From Pseudisothecium myosuroides (lineage: Eukaryota; Streptophyta; Bryopsida; Hypnales; Lembophyllaceae), in the NCBI GenBank assembly GCA_951799445.1, contig OX637296.1, positions 22,010,001 to 22,074,000 on the forward strand: a DNA stretch of 64,000 nt. The letters run 5' to 3'. Within the stretch, counting starts at the first letter, position 1. Each line of letters opens with the position of its first letter. A program made the position numbers and the translations under genes. The notes beneath the pieces are model-generated. The model saw only the letters and a program-made list of their open reading frames with translations. It was not told the origin of the DNA and made no database searches. This document shows positions 1 to 11,359 of this stretch, piece after piece.

Positions 1-1878
1 ACCCCACCACAGCCCCCGATCCATCTTCACCGTCGGATCAACAAGGCATGCATGGCGTTGCCACGTCGCCTCAACTACAAACACCAGTACAGCTGCCTGG
101 CTCTCCCATTGAGATCCCGCCTTCCCAAAATAGCTCATCCCTTGGACCGCGCCGCTCTAGCCAACTCAAGTTCCCCAGCTGTCGATTAATTGACTACGCC
201 ATGAAAGTAGAATTCATGGGAAACTTGCAAGCTTGTCTCAATGCCTTTGCCGAACCTGTTTATTTGGAGGCATGCGTCACTGCACTCGACGAACCCATAT
301 TCTTCAAAGATGCAACGAATGACCCAAATTGGCAAGCGGCAATGCAACAAGAGATTAATTCTATTCACGACAACCATACTTGGTCTCTTATGGAGTTGCC
401 ACCAGGTCAGAAGGCCATTGTTGTTAAATGGACTTATAAAATCAAATCCGGCACTGCCTCTACTAATCCAAAGTATAAGGCCTGCTTAGTTGCTCGTGGA
501 GATCAACAAAACTCAGGCTTTGATTATCAAGAAACTTTTTCTCTTGTAGTGAAATGGTCCACTATGAGGACTGTCGTTTGTTTAGCCGCCATGCAAAATT
601 GGCCTCTATCATTTGGACGTAAAGACAGCTTTTCTTCACGGTGATATTACAGACACCGTCTACGTTAAACAACCTCCGGGCTTCATCGAACTTGGTCGAG
701 AACATCTAGTCTGCAGATTGCACAAAGCATTATACGGCCTCAGACAATCATCGAGAGCCTGGTATGATCGCATTCACACTTACCTCATTTCTATCGACCT
801 TCATCCATGCACCACTGATCCAAGTCTGTATGTTCATCGCCACAACAACTCCATCGTTCTTTTGGTCATATACGTCGATGATCTCATGATCACCGGCAAC
901 AATTCTCAGCAAATCACCCGACTACAGAACCAGCTTTGCTCTGAATTCTCAATGACAATATTGGGCATCCTATCCTTGTACCTGGGAGTAGATTTTCTCT
1001 ACAGTAACCATGGGATCATGATGTCTCACCAACGATACATTGCCAAATGCTTGAGCGATATGAACCTAACCGATTGTCTCCCTGCACCCACTCCTATGGA
1101 GGCTGATCTCTACGGAACTTTGAGCAAAGAGACGGACTCGCCTCTATTGGAGGCAGAAGATATTATTTACTATCGCATGGGCGTCGGAAAGCTTCTTCAC
1201 GTCACCAATACTCGGCCAGACGTCGCTTTTGCAGTGGGCATCGTTACCAGGTTTACATCTAACCCAAGAGCAGCTCATTTACAAGCTATGCTTCACATTT
1301 TCCGCTACCTCAAAGGAACTGCAGACCTCGCAATTCACTATCCGAGAGGGGGAGATGTGATACCTTTTGCACACTCGGACAGTGACTATTTGGGAGATCT
1401 CGATGAGCGGAAATCTACCTCGGGTTTTCTTATGAGTATCGGCACATCACCAATATCTTGGAAAAGCAAGCTGCAGAACGAGGTAGCTCAATCAAGCTCC
1501 GAGGCAGAATACAAAGCCCTGGCCGAAGCTGCAAAAGAAGTTATGTGGCTCCGGAATTTATTTGAGGAAATACATTCTCCCATTATGCGGCCTATCACTG
1601 TGTTTTGCGATAATCAATCTTGTATTAAGATGGCTAGGAATCCCGTCTTTCAGGGCCGCACGAAACACATTGAGAAAACTTGCCACTTGATTCGAGATCA
1701 CGTGAAGAAGGGAAGGATTTGTCTCGAGTTCGTTCGATCACAACAACAGACTGCCGACATACTGACCAAGCCCCTGAACAAAGTTCCGTTTCTCGAACTC
1801 CGAAGTCGACTAGGCTTGATGACTACACAGGAACTTTCGAATCCACATGATTCAAGTCTCAACCACTTCTCAGCATAA
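1..1878 (+). pseudogene. copia pol fragment (RT-RNase H), frameshifted
   Basis: Two overlapping frames, 1-644 (first ATG at 48) and 613-1878, together give the copia reverse transcriptase and RNase H. The first frame has the RT entry region, with EP..F..A, the W..AM..EI block, KW.YK and KYKA.LVARG. The second starts at MDVKTAFLHGD, has YGLRQSSRAWY, the catalytic YVDD at its residues 87-90, and an RNase H domain at roughly residues 250-385 with KSTSGF, SSSEAEY, CDNQS, RTKHIE and ADILTKPL. The frames must join near 605-615, where one extra base (or two missing) separates the WPL and DVK codons. This is a loss-of-function indel or a sequence error. The stop at 1878 lies 32 bp before the LTR, as usual in copia elements. 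Confidence 0.93.
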
Positions 1879-1898
1879 GATTCACTTACGGATAGTGG

Positions 1899-1910
1899 AC
1901 TGAGGGGGAG
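1899..1910 (+). other. polypurine tract of the copia element
   Basis: A purine-rich run (ACTGAGGGGGAG) lies directly against the first base of the 3' LTR. This is the place and composition expected for the primer of plus-strand DNA synthesis. Confidence 0.85.
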
Positions 1911-2130
1911 TGTTGGATAGCATGCAGTCCTCTACCCGTGTCACCGTAGATGAATCTCTCAGAGATACTAGGTTAGTTCAATTAGTAGCTAATAGGTTGC
2001 TCTTAATGATTAGTTAGTTACGCTTCTGTTTCTTTCCCCATCCCTCTGATCACATATATGTACTGGCTCTTTCAATTTGAATTTCACCTGTGTGGTGGAC
2101 GTTACACATTATTGCTTGTTATTCCCAACA
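1911..2130 (+). repeat. 3' LTR of the copia element, 220 bp
   Basis: The repeat starts TGTTGGATAG right after the polypurine tract and ends CCCAACA, giving the 5'-TG...CA-3' termini with inverted TGTTGG/CCAACA. At 220 bp it is short, as in many small copia families. The end point is set by the paralogous block: sequence from 2131 (TGAGGTATATAGCAGAGCTC) aligns with 27605 onward, where no LTR is present. Confidence 0.92.
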
Positions 2131-3208
2131 TGAGGTATATAGCAGAGCTCCTAGTCTCACGAACAAAGCACATGTATCAAGCTAAGAGACGTATGCAGTT
2201 CAACAAAACGGCAATACATAGTGCAGAACGCCTTAGCTTGAATTCCTCTTAGGCATTGCATATCCAAATTCTCCAGAATCCGGATTCCCGATGTATGTTT
2301 TTCTGTACAACTGTCTCTTAGCCACCAACACTCCCACTTCTCAATCTTTTCGTTTTTTAGTGTTTGATTGTAATTCAATTCCATGATCCCCAGCTAAATG
2401 ACCCGTTTATCTTCTGGTAGCATGCAGTGAACATCTGTTGTATGTTGTGAACTTGAAACGCTTGGATTCTTGGCCAAAATTTCAGCTGCACGAGCGGATT
2501 CCAGTGCTGTCAGGCTTCTCTGCAAGTCCTTCATTCACATTGAGCGAGTCAATTCTACGACCCTGCGCGGCACATAAAATTCATAATCATCCACTGTTAG
2601 AATCAAACAAAAACTCTTGAATATCAACTCCTTACAAACTCCACTAAGCTTCAAAACAGCGCTAAGGAAAATTTGTAACGAAGAAAAGGATTTACAGTCT
2701 ACATGTGACTGAAACACAATACTTCTCCTAGTCTAGTCGTATCTGGCTTTGTCGTTCTTCTTCTAGCTTCGACAAATAGGTTTAGTTTTTCTTTCTTGCT
2801 AATTCTCTCTCTTTCCTGTTCATCTTTCTTTCACACTTAAAATAGGAACTCTCGATAACAGTTTTTTTAGAGTAGATAGACGATGTCTTCTGATCGTGAA
2901 TACCGTATCGAGTGATTTAATGGCCGGGACTTCCGTATCCGGAAGTTTTAGATCATGAATCTTTTGCGTGCTAAACGATTAACTTCGAGTAGTACAAGGA
3001 GATGAAGTTCTTGAGGACTGTTCTACACCTACTGAAGAACATGCATGAGTGGGCTCAGAAAAGTTCCCAGCCGCAGTTGGCCTTTAGTTATCAACAGTGC
3101 CATTGACAAGCGGCTCCAACGTCCACTTGTGATTCTCGCAAATTCACATGAGTTATGGACTCGTATTTTGGTTCTTCACCAACATACCAGCTTAAATTCA
3201 GTTCAATC
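2131..3208. other. Non-coding start of block 1
   Basis: No convincing gene is seen here. The sequence matches 27605-28375 and then 28990-29460. Small open frames on both strands (for example 2438-2620 and 3045-3236) change length between the two copies and are not conserved as proteins. The copy in block 2 carries extra DNA at 28376-28988 and 29140-29436. Confidence 0.7.
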
Positions 3209-3488
3209 ATGTGAAATTTTGTTAAAATGGTGGTAATCCATGCGCCATTTCTCCATTCATTTCCTTCTTTCTACATCAATTTCAATAAATTGGCATATTT
3301 CCACAAACTTGGCACTTTTACATTTAGAGTGTACGTTCTGGTATCTATATTAGTCCTAGAATTTAGAACTTTGTGCATATGAATCACAATTTTTGGTGCC
3401 CTTAATCCGATAACAAAATTGACCATTTCCACCCCTCCCCTTCTGTACCATTTTAATGGAATAGCACCACTTTAACAAAAATTTGGTT
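3209..3488. mobile_element. Old MITE related to the ATGGYSAATTTC family
   Basis: The left end has TTGTTAAAATGGTGGTAATCC and the right end holds its inverted match (GGAATAGCACCACTTTAAC), with about 280 bp between. The same element sits at the orthologous place in block 2 (29559-29835), so it predates the block duplication. No target duplication remains clear. The interior (ACAAACTTGGCACTTTTAC) is shared with 27231-27373. End coordinates are approximate. Confidence 0.6.
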
Positions 3489-3866
3489 ATACCCCACCTG
3501 TTGCTTAGGATTCAGATCTTGTTAAGGCTATGTAGTACAATATGAAACAGAGGCACTAGAGGCTCACTTCAGCCCAAAATTATGAGGACTCTTTTACTTT
3601 TTCATATTCACTTTAATGAGAATGTTGGTTTAAGATCATTTTTCTTTTTCATATTCAATCAATGTAAAAGTTACATCAAAATGCTTTTAGTAATTCAAAG
3701 TAGAATCTTATCAAGCATCTATAAAGAAGAAATGCTCTCCATTTCAAAACATTAATTATTCACATCTATTTTCTTGTTGCAAGGGAAGCATAGTTACTTC
3801 TTCATTAATCAACATTTTAATTGTGCTATTTTGTTGACTTAAAGTTTAATAAATATCTATATCAAA

Positions 3867-4560
3867 ATGGATGAAAAAAGAAAAAGGAAAGAATCTTGGC
3901 TACACTCAAGGCCACATAGTGATGATTCCAAAGAGTTTGTTTCTTCAAACCTCATTAGTAATGGCATCCCAAAGACTACTGGATATACAATGGATGAAAG
4001 TCATTTTAACCTTTCCAATTTCTTCTTAGAGATTTTCAAAGATGATGATGATACAAAATACAAATTATTTCCAAACTATCCATTGTTTGAGTATAATAAA
4101 GTAGACAGACACGTGAAAGCAAGGGAGCACACAATGGATGAACTTCATTCTTACCTTCCCAATTTCTTCTCAAAGGCTTTGAAAGATGATGATACACAAT
4201 ACAAAGTATTTCCAAACCATCCACTGTTTTGAGTATATTAAAGTTGACAAACAAGTGAAAGTAGCGAAATTCTACCAATGGAGCCTCATCAATGATCAAG
4301 ATTTTTCATCCTTTTCCTCTTACAACCATAGTTTGGTTGCATTAAATCCAAGGCATGTCCTAGAAGAGAACACTCTTTGAGTCAATGTGAATACGCAAAA
4401 TGAAGAATGCAAAGAAGGAAACATTGAGTGTGACATTCTACCCAATGAAATTATCATCCCTTTTGAGTTGCTAGGATTTCACAATGGTAATTTAGCTTCG
4501 GACATTCATGACACTAAATTTGTAGGAGGAAAGTTTTCTTCATGTGGGGTTCTAAGGTAG
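3867..4560 (+). pseudogene. P-family copy 1 (unknown protein), degenerate with internal duplication
   Basis: I do not recognise this family. The first frame, 3867-4232, encodes a hydrophilic protein with two tandem copies of one module, TMDE..(F/Y)LPNFF..(L/F)KDDDTQYK.FPN.PLFEY. They start near residues 40 and 88. An extra T near 4230 shifts the frame. The rest (KVDKQVKVAKFYQW, LVALNPRHVLEENTL and IIPFELLGFHN) continues in other frames to about 4560, with a TGA at 4378-4380 where the related copies have Arg. Copies 2 and 4 keep an open frame with only one module, so this one is a decayed paralogue. The extra T is also present in copy 3, so it predates the block duplication. Confidence 0.65.
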
Positions 4561-7499
4561 AGCCACCCATTCCCAACCTAGTGACCCATTCCCGACCTAT
4601 AGGTGCACATCTTTCTAACTAAGCTTAGAATGGTTTTTTTTCCCTTTTCGAGGTTGGAACTAATAAATACATGACACATGTCCCAAATTGTGAAAAAGAA
4701 AGTAGGAAATAGTGATTAGGAAAAAAGTTCTTGAATGATTGGAATTGGAAGAGTCTAGACATTGGGCATGGGTCTAGAGCACTTTTTACCTTTCAAAATT
4801 CATAGTAATTTCAATTCAAGCGATAAAATTATCATTGAAAAATTTGCAATCCCTATCATTTCTATCAATGTACCTCTCAAAAATATTTGTTTTGCCTTCA
4901 CTACTCCAAATCATGTCGGAATTTCTTATTTGGTCGATTATGGGTGGCTCTTCCTTAGATTGGTTTTATCCAATTTCAAAATATTTGTGCTTGTAATACC
5001 AAGTTGATCCAAATTTTGAGTTGTATAAACTAGTCAATTTCCAATTAATTACTATAGGTAGATGGAGCCGAATGGGAACATGGAACCAGGTACCTTTAGT
5101 TCTGGTAATTGCGAACTGGTTTAGCTTCATGCTGATTTAGAAGTAATTCTTGATTTAGAAGGGATCTCATGTTTTGTTCACCCATTTTGTGCAGTATGAG
5201 AATGCTGGCTGGAATGAGCAGCATATTTTGTTTTGTTCCTGGAGTAATCAAATTGGATTTCATATCATTATTTACCAATTTACCAATGAGGCAGGCGTCC
5301 CTTGTCCACTGTTGCAAAGGGGACCCCTCCAATGAATAAAATTGTCTTATATGGCTTCTTAGTCAACCCTGATCCTCAAATAATCTAATAAGTCCCTCCC
5401 AAGCATCTAGCAAAGTACAATACCTTTTCAACACAAGGAGGATCATTGCCACATTATCTAATGTTATGTTTTATTATAATTAGAGTGATGTTTATTACAA
5501 TTGTGTGTGATGTTGTGTGCAGTGTTAATTGTATTGTATATGTAGAGTTTTGTCATATTCTCATTTAGAAGTTGTGTTGAAATTGCATTGAAGTTGCAAG
5601 CGTCAGTTTGTATGTCTTGGTGACTCTACCAAATCAGATTTAATCTATGCAATTGTGTCACCGTAAAATCCTTTATTCAACTTGTTGAAGTACATCCTCC
5701 TAAAATTTTGGTGAAAATCCACATCCATTGCAAGTTCAATGTGCCTAAACTTCAAAAAAAAATTCTAACCCTTTCATCTTGTGAAAAGTAGAAAGTAGAA
5801 AGTGGTAGTTGATAAAAGAAAAAATTAAATTACTTGTAGCGTTTATAAGAAATTGAGAACTACAAATTCCAATGGTGAGAATATTCTAGTAAGCAACACA
5901 TATCCTATAGTTTTTGTTCTACTTGGAAAATTTCAAAATTGAGTTCAAAAAGTGCCTTTATATGTTATCTCTACCATCATTGCCTATAGAGTAAGGCTCC
6001 TCACGATTTTTATCTCATAATTCAAAATTAAATGGTTCAAATGTCTTTATGTAGGCATCAATCCAAACAACAAAAGTTAAATTATTTAATTTTCTTTTAG
6101 AATAAAATTATAATTGCTTGCTTTGACATTGTAATCAAATTCCTTCATAACTTATACAATATTTATTGGAATGACATGAAACAAAGCTTTAGAATGATTA
6201 GCATCCATCCAAAAGATTTCAAATTTCATGCAAAAATTCCAAATTGTAAAGTCAATAGGGTGTGTCCAATTTCTCAAAAATCCCAAGTAGTTTCTTTTAG
6301 TCCCATAGTAGTTTCATTTTAATCCCTAAATGACTAATTCCATTGTCATGTGGTCCAACTTTGTTGTTGACGTCAAACTAGTTCTTTAAATCATTTTTGA
6401 ATTTCATGAAATATTTTTGATATATAAGTCTATAAAAGATCTTTCAATGTGAAATATCTTTTAGTATTGTAATAAAAGTTTAATTTTTTCAAACGAAATA
6501 AAATAATGAAATTAGATTGCCTCATATACTAATTTCTCAACATTAAACTCTATATAAATATTAATTGTTATTGTATAAGAATGTACCATTTGGAATTAGG
6601 TTTTGTTGTAAATGGGACTAATAAACCTCCATGTGTATAAATGGAAAAGATCTATGGAAGTGGTTGTTGACTTTAATGGCTAATAAAATAACTTTCTTGA
6701 AGTAAAGCAATCTACTTGTTAAGGCACCCTATTTTCACTATTTTGTGATTAAAGATCTTTTTTGTATCAGCTGACTTTTTTTTAAAATTTAGTAGAAAAT
6801 AAAATTATTGTAATTTATAAAATCACAATATGTACATAAATTATATCCATTAGAACATATATAGTAGAACATGTATTAGAATAATTTATGATTTTTACAA
6901 AAAACTAAAGTTAAAATGAATATTAATATTTTATATTTGAAACTTTGAAATCATTTTTAAATAAGAAAATAAAAATAATGTCCTACAATATTTAGTTATT
7001 TAGATTCTAATTCATGCAGCTTCTAGTCGCAATAATTCAGTGAAATTTTGGATTTTTTCAAAGTTTTGAAATCTAGTAGGACAAAATTTATTATTATTCA
7101 TTTTTTCTATTTAATGAAAAGCAATAATGCATACCTTAAAAGATACAATGTCAAGTTTGATCTAGATGCATTCACTTTGGGGATGCGGGCCCGACATTTA
7201 GGGGTCAAGCAATATGGTGTTTCCAATTGACAAAAATGATTAATTTTTCAAATTTTTCAAATTTTTCAAATTGAATAGAAAGATAACTTATTAGGCTTTA
7301 TTTTCTTAGTTTGAATCAAAACTGTGAATGGATACTTTAATAGTCACAAACAAGTTTGACGTAGGCACATCCACTTTAAGAGTTAAGCACATTATAGTAG
7401 CATTGTTTATAGAAAGCTAATATTAGTATAATTATTAAAAATTTAGATTATTTTAATATAAAGATAAATATGTATATAATATTATAAAATATCATATTG
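4561..7499. other. Non-coding, collinear with three other units
   Basis: AT-rich sequence without a credible gene. It matches 17240-19680 (sub-unit 2), 30920-33800 (sub-unit 3) and 41550-44040 (sub-unit 4). Recurrent landmarks are GGTAGATGGAGCCGAATGGG near 5057 and AATGAATAAAATTGTCTTAT near 5331. Open frames at 4762-5007 and 7048-7230 are not preserved in the other copies. Compared with this copy, sub-unit 3 has gained insertions at 31492 and 33199 and has lost the part equivalent to about 6940-8765. Confidence 0.65.
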
Positions 7500-7503
7500 T
7501 ACA

Positions 7504-8346
7504 GGGTGATTGCAAGAAACACTTGTACTATTTGTTGCGTTTTGCATTTTTGGACTTTTAGTACTTTTCGTATTATGAATCACCTTCAATACTATTGAAG
7601 GCATGAAACATAAAATTTGAATGTTCAATTGGATTTCAAATTTTTTATTCTAACAACATGTGATGTTTATCATTGAATGACAAAAATGGATGGAAATATT
7701 TAATTTGCCATTAAAAAACAATTTACATTGGCAAATAGAGGGTATTATGAGCCCCACCAATACTATTGAGTCTTTATGTGTACCCTGAAGTACTATTTTG
7801 AGCCACATACTACAATTTATCTTAGAAAATGAGACTTTCACGTTTCTATTTTTGAAAATTAGGAAATGAATATGAAAATTTTATTTTAAAAATGGCTATT
7901 GTTGCCAACTAAGAGCAAAGTAGGAAGACCAAAGTTAGAACTAAAAAATCATTTTTAATTCAACATAAATTCAACCTGAATATAGCACACTTTAGGCCAA
8001 TATAAAACACGCTTGAAACATGTTTTTGAAAATCCCTCTTTTGAAAAGGTGTATTTATATTAGAAGAGCTAGCCTACCAAATTTGATGATGTAACTCTTC
8101 AAAAAAGGTACTCGATAGTACTAAAAACCACCAAAAAATTATGTGTGATATATTCAAAATTCAATTTCACCTATTAAATTAATTTTGAAAAAATTTGAAA
8201 TAATTCAAGTGCATTTTCTATTGCTTTAGGAAGCTTGATTTTGAATTTCATATTCATTCAATCATTTTTACAATACTTATGGCACAAAACAACTTCCACA
8301 CTGAACGTGTGATGGAAAATCATACATGTGTTTCTTGCAATCACCC
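7504..8346. mobile_element. Non-autonomous DNA transposon, GGGTG family, 843 bp
   Basis: The termini are inverted: GGGTGATTGCAAGAAACAC on the left and GTTTCTTGCAATCACCC on the right. They are flanked by TACA at 7500-7503 and 8347-8350. The paralogous sites at 44065 and 19993 read straight through as GTACATGATGTACAA, a perfect empty site with one target copy. No transposase is encoded; the small open frames at 7650, 8258 and 8279 lie wholly inside and are not protein-like. Two relatives with 4-bp duplications are at 45332 and 53242. The superfamily is not assigned. Confidence 0.88.
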
Positions 8347-8350
8347 TACA

Positions 8351-9822
8351 CGATGTACAACGTACTTTACAATATTTGAACATCAATACCATGTAAAGCA
8401 AATGGACAATGGAAAATACACCTATATACCTTCTCTCCACTCTACCTTGACTAGGATTATAGGACAACACTCTCACTTTGGAAAAATGTGAACAAAATTG
8501 AGAACAATGAAAAATGAACTAATCCAATTCTAATTTAAAGGTCATCACTAAAATAATAAGATATAGCCTCACAATACTCTTCAACTTTCAATAGTTGCTC
8601 TTAAAAACCTGTGGCAAAGTTTTTGACGGTGTAGATGATTATTAAAGGTCCAAATATAAACAAAAGGATAGACAAAAATGAATCCAAATCAAGTCAAGGC
8701 ATTAGTTGTGACGTTTTAATTGTGGCGTCTCAAAATTATGACTTGTAGTTGAGATACTTCAATTATAACCTATATCTATTAGTACATTTTTTTGGTCAAT
8801 TATGACCTAAGTATCACCTAAGTAAATCAATTATGACCTAAAGAATTCATGTTCCATATATTTTATATAATAAATTACTTTCCCTTTTTGTGCCCATATT
8901 AAAAATTAACAAATATATATCAAATTTCTAATTAGACAATGTAGTAAATCTTGTCAATTAAATGTATGAATAAATAAAGTTTGGTAGAGTGGAATGGCTT
9001 TAGAAGAGATCCATTAATACTCTTAAGATATTAGAGGCAAATTCATTGTAAATTTGACTAATTTATTCTTTCACATAATATCTTTAAACAATTGAATGAT
9101 TAGGTGGTTCATCCAAAATACATGTAAAGAGGTTTTAACAAGTTGATATCTCATCCCAAATCTCTCTTATTGGAAAGGTTTAGATATAAGATACTTTTGC
9201 ATTTAGTTTTACAATTAAAACTATGCAATTTTCTTTTACATATTGTTAATATATTATGATTAAATAATCAAAGTGGATAGTAATGAAATTAGAAGCATTT
9301 AAATTAATGGATTTGCACTTTGATATTTTATTTCAATAGAAATTCATTGGAATTCAATGAAGAGTATAAATTGTGTTTCATGTTTTCACACTCCATGATA
9401 GATGTGCTGGGAAAATTTGTCATAATAATTCCTGGTAAAGAAAATTATAGTGAGGTTAGAATGTGTTTAATTCATAATCCTTAAACTTTCTTGCAGGCCA
9501 CTTGGGAGTACACTTCAGCTTTTATTTCAAATGTATTGATTCCATGCTCAAAAAAAATTCTTTGCATTAGTGTGCAGTAGTGCAACTATTCATATAGAAC
9601 AATATATGAGTTAAATGTTTTCACCACATTTTTTGACTGCACACGAATTATAGTTTCCGGAAACTATTTGAAAAAGAGAGAAGCACATGCATCTATAGTG
9701 TACAAATTCTTTAGAGTCATTTGCAAAATTGTGAAAGTATTGTATATTTTTGGATAAAAATTGAGGCACAAAGATTTCATATATGGAGGGCACATGAGAA
9801 ATCCAAAAATTCTCTACAAGTG
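8351..9822. other. Non-coding; collinear with sub-unit 3 from 8765 on
   Basis: No gene is seen. From about 8765 the sequence matches 33925-35000. The bases before that have no counterpart in sub-unit 3 because of the deletion there. The minus-strand frame at 9611-9835 has a diverged counterpart at 34759-35040 with the common tail NYNSCAVKKCGENI. It has no recognisable domain and most likely reflects shared ancestry of non-coding DNA. Confidence 0.6.
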
Positions 9823-9825
9823 TAA

Positions 9826-10062
9826 ATTGCCACATTTAACTACTTTTGAACTATTAAGTGAATTCTTGACAATGCACCTTGAGGTCTCTAGATGATTATC
9901 TCTTGATGTTTGTACATATCTCTTGATTTTTGTATAGATCTTCTGATGTTTTGTATAGATCTCTTGATGCATTTGGAGATCTCCAAATGATTACTTCTTG
10001 ATGATTATCTCTCAATGTTAATTCTGGGCTTTCAAAAGTCTAGAATTAGTTAAATGTGGCAT
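9826..10062. mobile_element. Tourist-like (PIF/Harbinger) MITE with internal tandem repeats, 237 bp
   Basis: The inverted ends are TGCCACATTTAACTA on the left and TAGTTAAATGTGGCA on the right, flanked by TAA at 9823-9825 and 10063-10065. The block 2 counterpart near 34990 reads GATGTAAACAATAG with no insertion, which confirms the boundaries. A 3-bp TAA/TTA target is typical of PIF/Harbinger elements. The interior (about 9899-9985) carries four degenerate copies of a roughly 21-bp repeat resembling TCTCTTGATGTTTTGTATAGA. Confidence 0.85.
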
Positions 10063-10380
10063 TAAACAATAGTGTAGAGCATTATAATAAAAAAGAAAGT
10101 TCTAAGTCATTATATCATGAAAAAATCAATAGAGTTGGGTTATATTTTCAAATTCAAATAGCAACCAATTATTAACATGATTGCAGGAATTTTTAATTTT
10201 TAAATCAAAATAGAAAAGTAGACTTCATAAATTTCATTGCACATTAGTTGGAATGAAGACCAAGAACATCAATTTCATGGCTACATTTGAAATAAATAAA
10301 AAGTTGTTAAGAAGGTACCCCACTATACATTTAGCATCTGTTGTCTTGGAAGGTGCATCTGTGGCAAGAGAGGATGTATT

Positions 10381-11359
10381 GTGCTTTGGATTTCTACTGA
10401 AGCGGCAGTGGGCCCCTTAGGCCTTGACCAAATTGTTAGCAGTGCCTACGAGCGAAGATGTCCTCATCAGAGGACATTGAGAGCGTTCCAATTTGCTTTG
10501 GTTTTGGTGGCTATTGTTTGTGTGCTGTTGATTTTGTGTCTCACTTTGCGTTCGGGCGATGGTCGGCTTGGGGTACCCCAAAACGCCGTCTCAACTGTAA
10601 TGTAATTTACCACACTGTGTCAAACAACTTTATCTCTTAAATGTAATAAATTATGGTTTCGCAAAATGCAGTTTAAGATGCCTATACTTGTAAAGTATCA
10701 AGACAAAAAATTTCAGCACAACAAAAGAATTTTACAAATTTTTAATGAATTTTATAGTTGAAAAAATAGGTGTTGTCCTGGACACATAAAATCCTCCAAA
10801 ACAAGCATTTGGAATATCAAATAATTTTTTCTTAATATCATTTTTGGAGGTGACTTATATAATGTGGTCCAATACATAAAATAATTTTTTTTATGTATAA
10901 AAAATTTAAGAATTGTGCACTGTAAAGCTTGCAATTCCCAAAATTCAGCGGGTTTTTTCACACCTATGAAAAAATTCACGAATATAATTATTTTTCTTAA
11001 AAATCGAAAGGAAGATACATCTTGATCATGTTGAGGTGCACAATTTTCTTTTTTTAGTTTTAGGGTCTTTTTCCTTGATCAAAATGAACAAATTAGACAA
11101 ACTTTGGAGACAAAAATATCCTAATTAGTGCGTCTAAAGTGGGATACCCCAAGCCGACCGCTCCCCGTTCTAGTGTCTACAATTGCACGACGGCAGTGTT
11201 GGACGTGTGCGTGTACAATTTGCTTTGCTACTGGTGGCAAGTATTTGTGTGCAACTGATTGGTTTTGTTTCCCACTTTGCATGCACGCGTTTTAGTGTCC
11301 GTGATTGTCCAACGGCAGTGCTGGCCATGTGCGTGTGCATGTAGGCTAGATTTGGGGCG
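10381..11359 (+). pseudogene. 5' region of BTB-A, interrupted by an insertion
   Basis: 10381-10553 and 11166-11359 match the continuous stretch 35320-35667 upstream of BTB-C. A 612-bp transposon separates them. Short frames such as 10381-10605 and 35358-35573 share the peptide YERRCP and a Val/Ile/Leu-rich stretch. They do not continue into the BTB frame, and the matching part of BTB-B and BTB-D has a different sequence. I read this as the leader or promoter-proximal region of a dead gene, not as a separate protein. Confidence 0.5.
10554..11165. mobile_element. Non-autonomous DNA transposon, 612 bp, GGTCGGCTTGGGGTA ends
   Basis: The left end has GGTCGGCTTGGGGTACCCC and the right end has the inverted GGGATACCCCAAGCCGACC, each beginning or ending in GGG/CCC. 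The flanks repeat CGTTC (10549-10553 and 11166-11170). The block 2 counterpart at 35477-35500 reads GCGTTCTAGTGTCC without interruption, so the insertion followed the block duplication. The interior is AT-rich and encodes no transposase. A 4-bp reading (GTTC) with slightly longer ends is also possible. The superfamily is unresolved. Confidence 0.83.

Larger units (their letters stand above)
1..2130 (+). mobile_element. Ty1/copia LTR retrotransposon, 3' portion
   Basis: The window opens inside the pol region of a copia-type element, which runs through reverse transcriptase and RNase H to a 3' LTR. The 5' LTR, gag, protease and most of integrase lie to the left of the window. The right boundary is firm: the LTR ends in CCCAACA at 2130, and the next base starts sequence that is collinear with 27605 onward, which has no copia element. 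The first five bases after the LTR, TGAGG, are the expected 5-bp target duplication, but the left copy is out of view. The reading frame is broken once (near 610), so this copy probably cannot act alone. Confidence 0.95.

Noticed and set aside
8258..8491. Overlapping 70-aa frames on both strands
   Set aside because: They straddle the end of the GGGTG transposon and are unrelated to any conserved sequence in the other units.
9611..9835. Minus-strand frame with a counterpart at 34759-35040
   Set aside because: Lengths and frames differ, no domain is visible, and similarity is explained by the block duplication.
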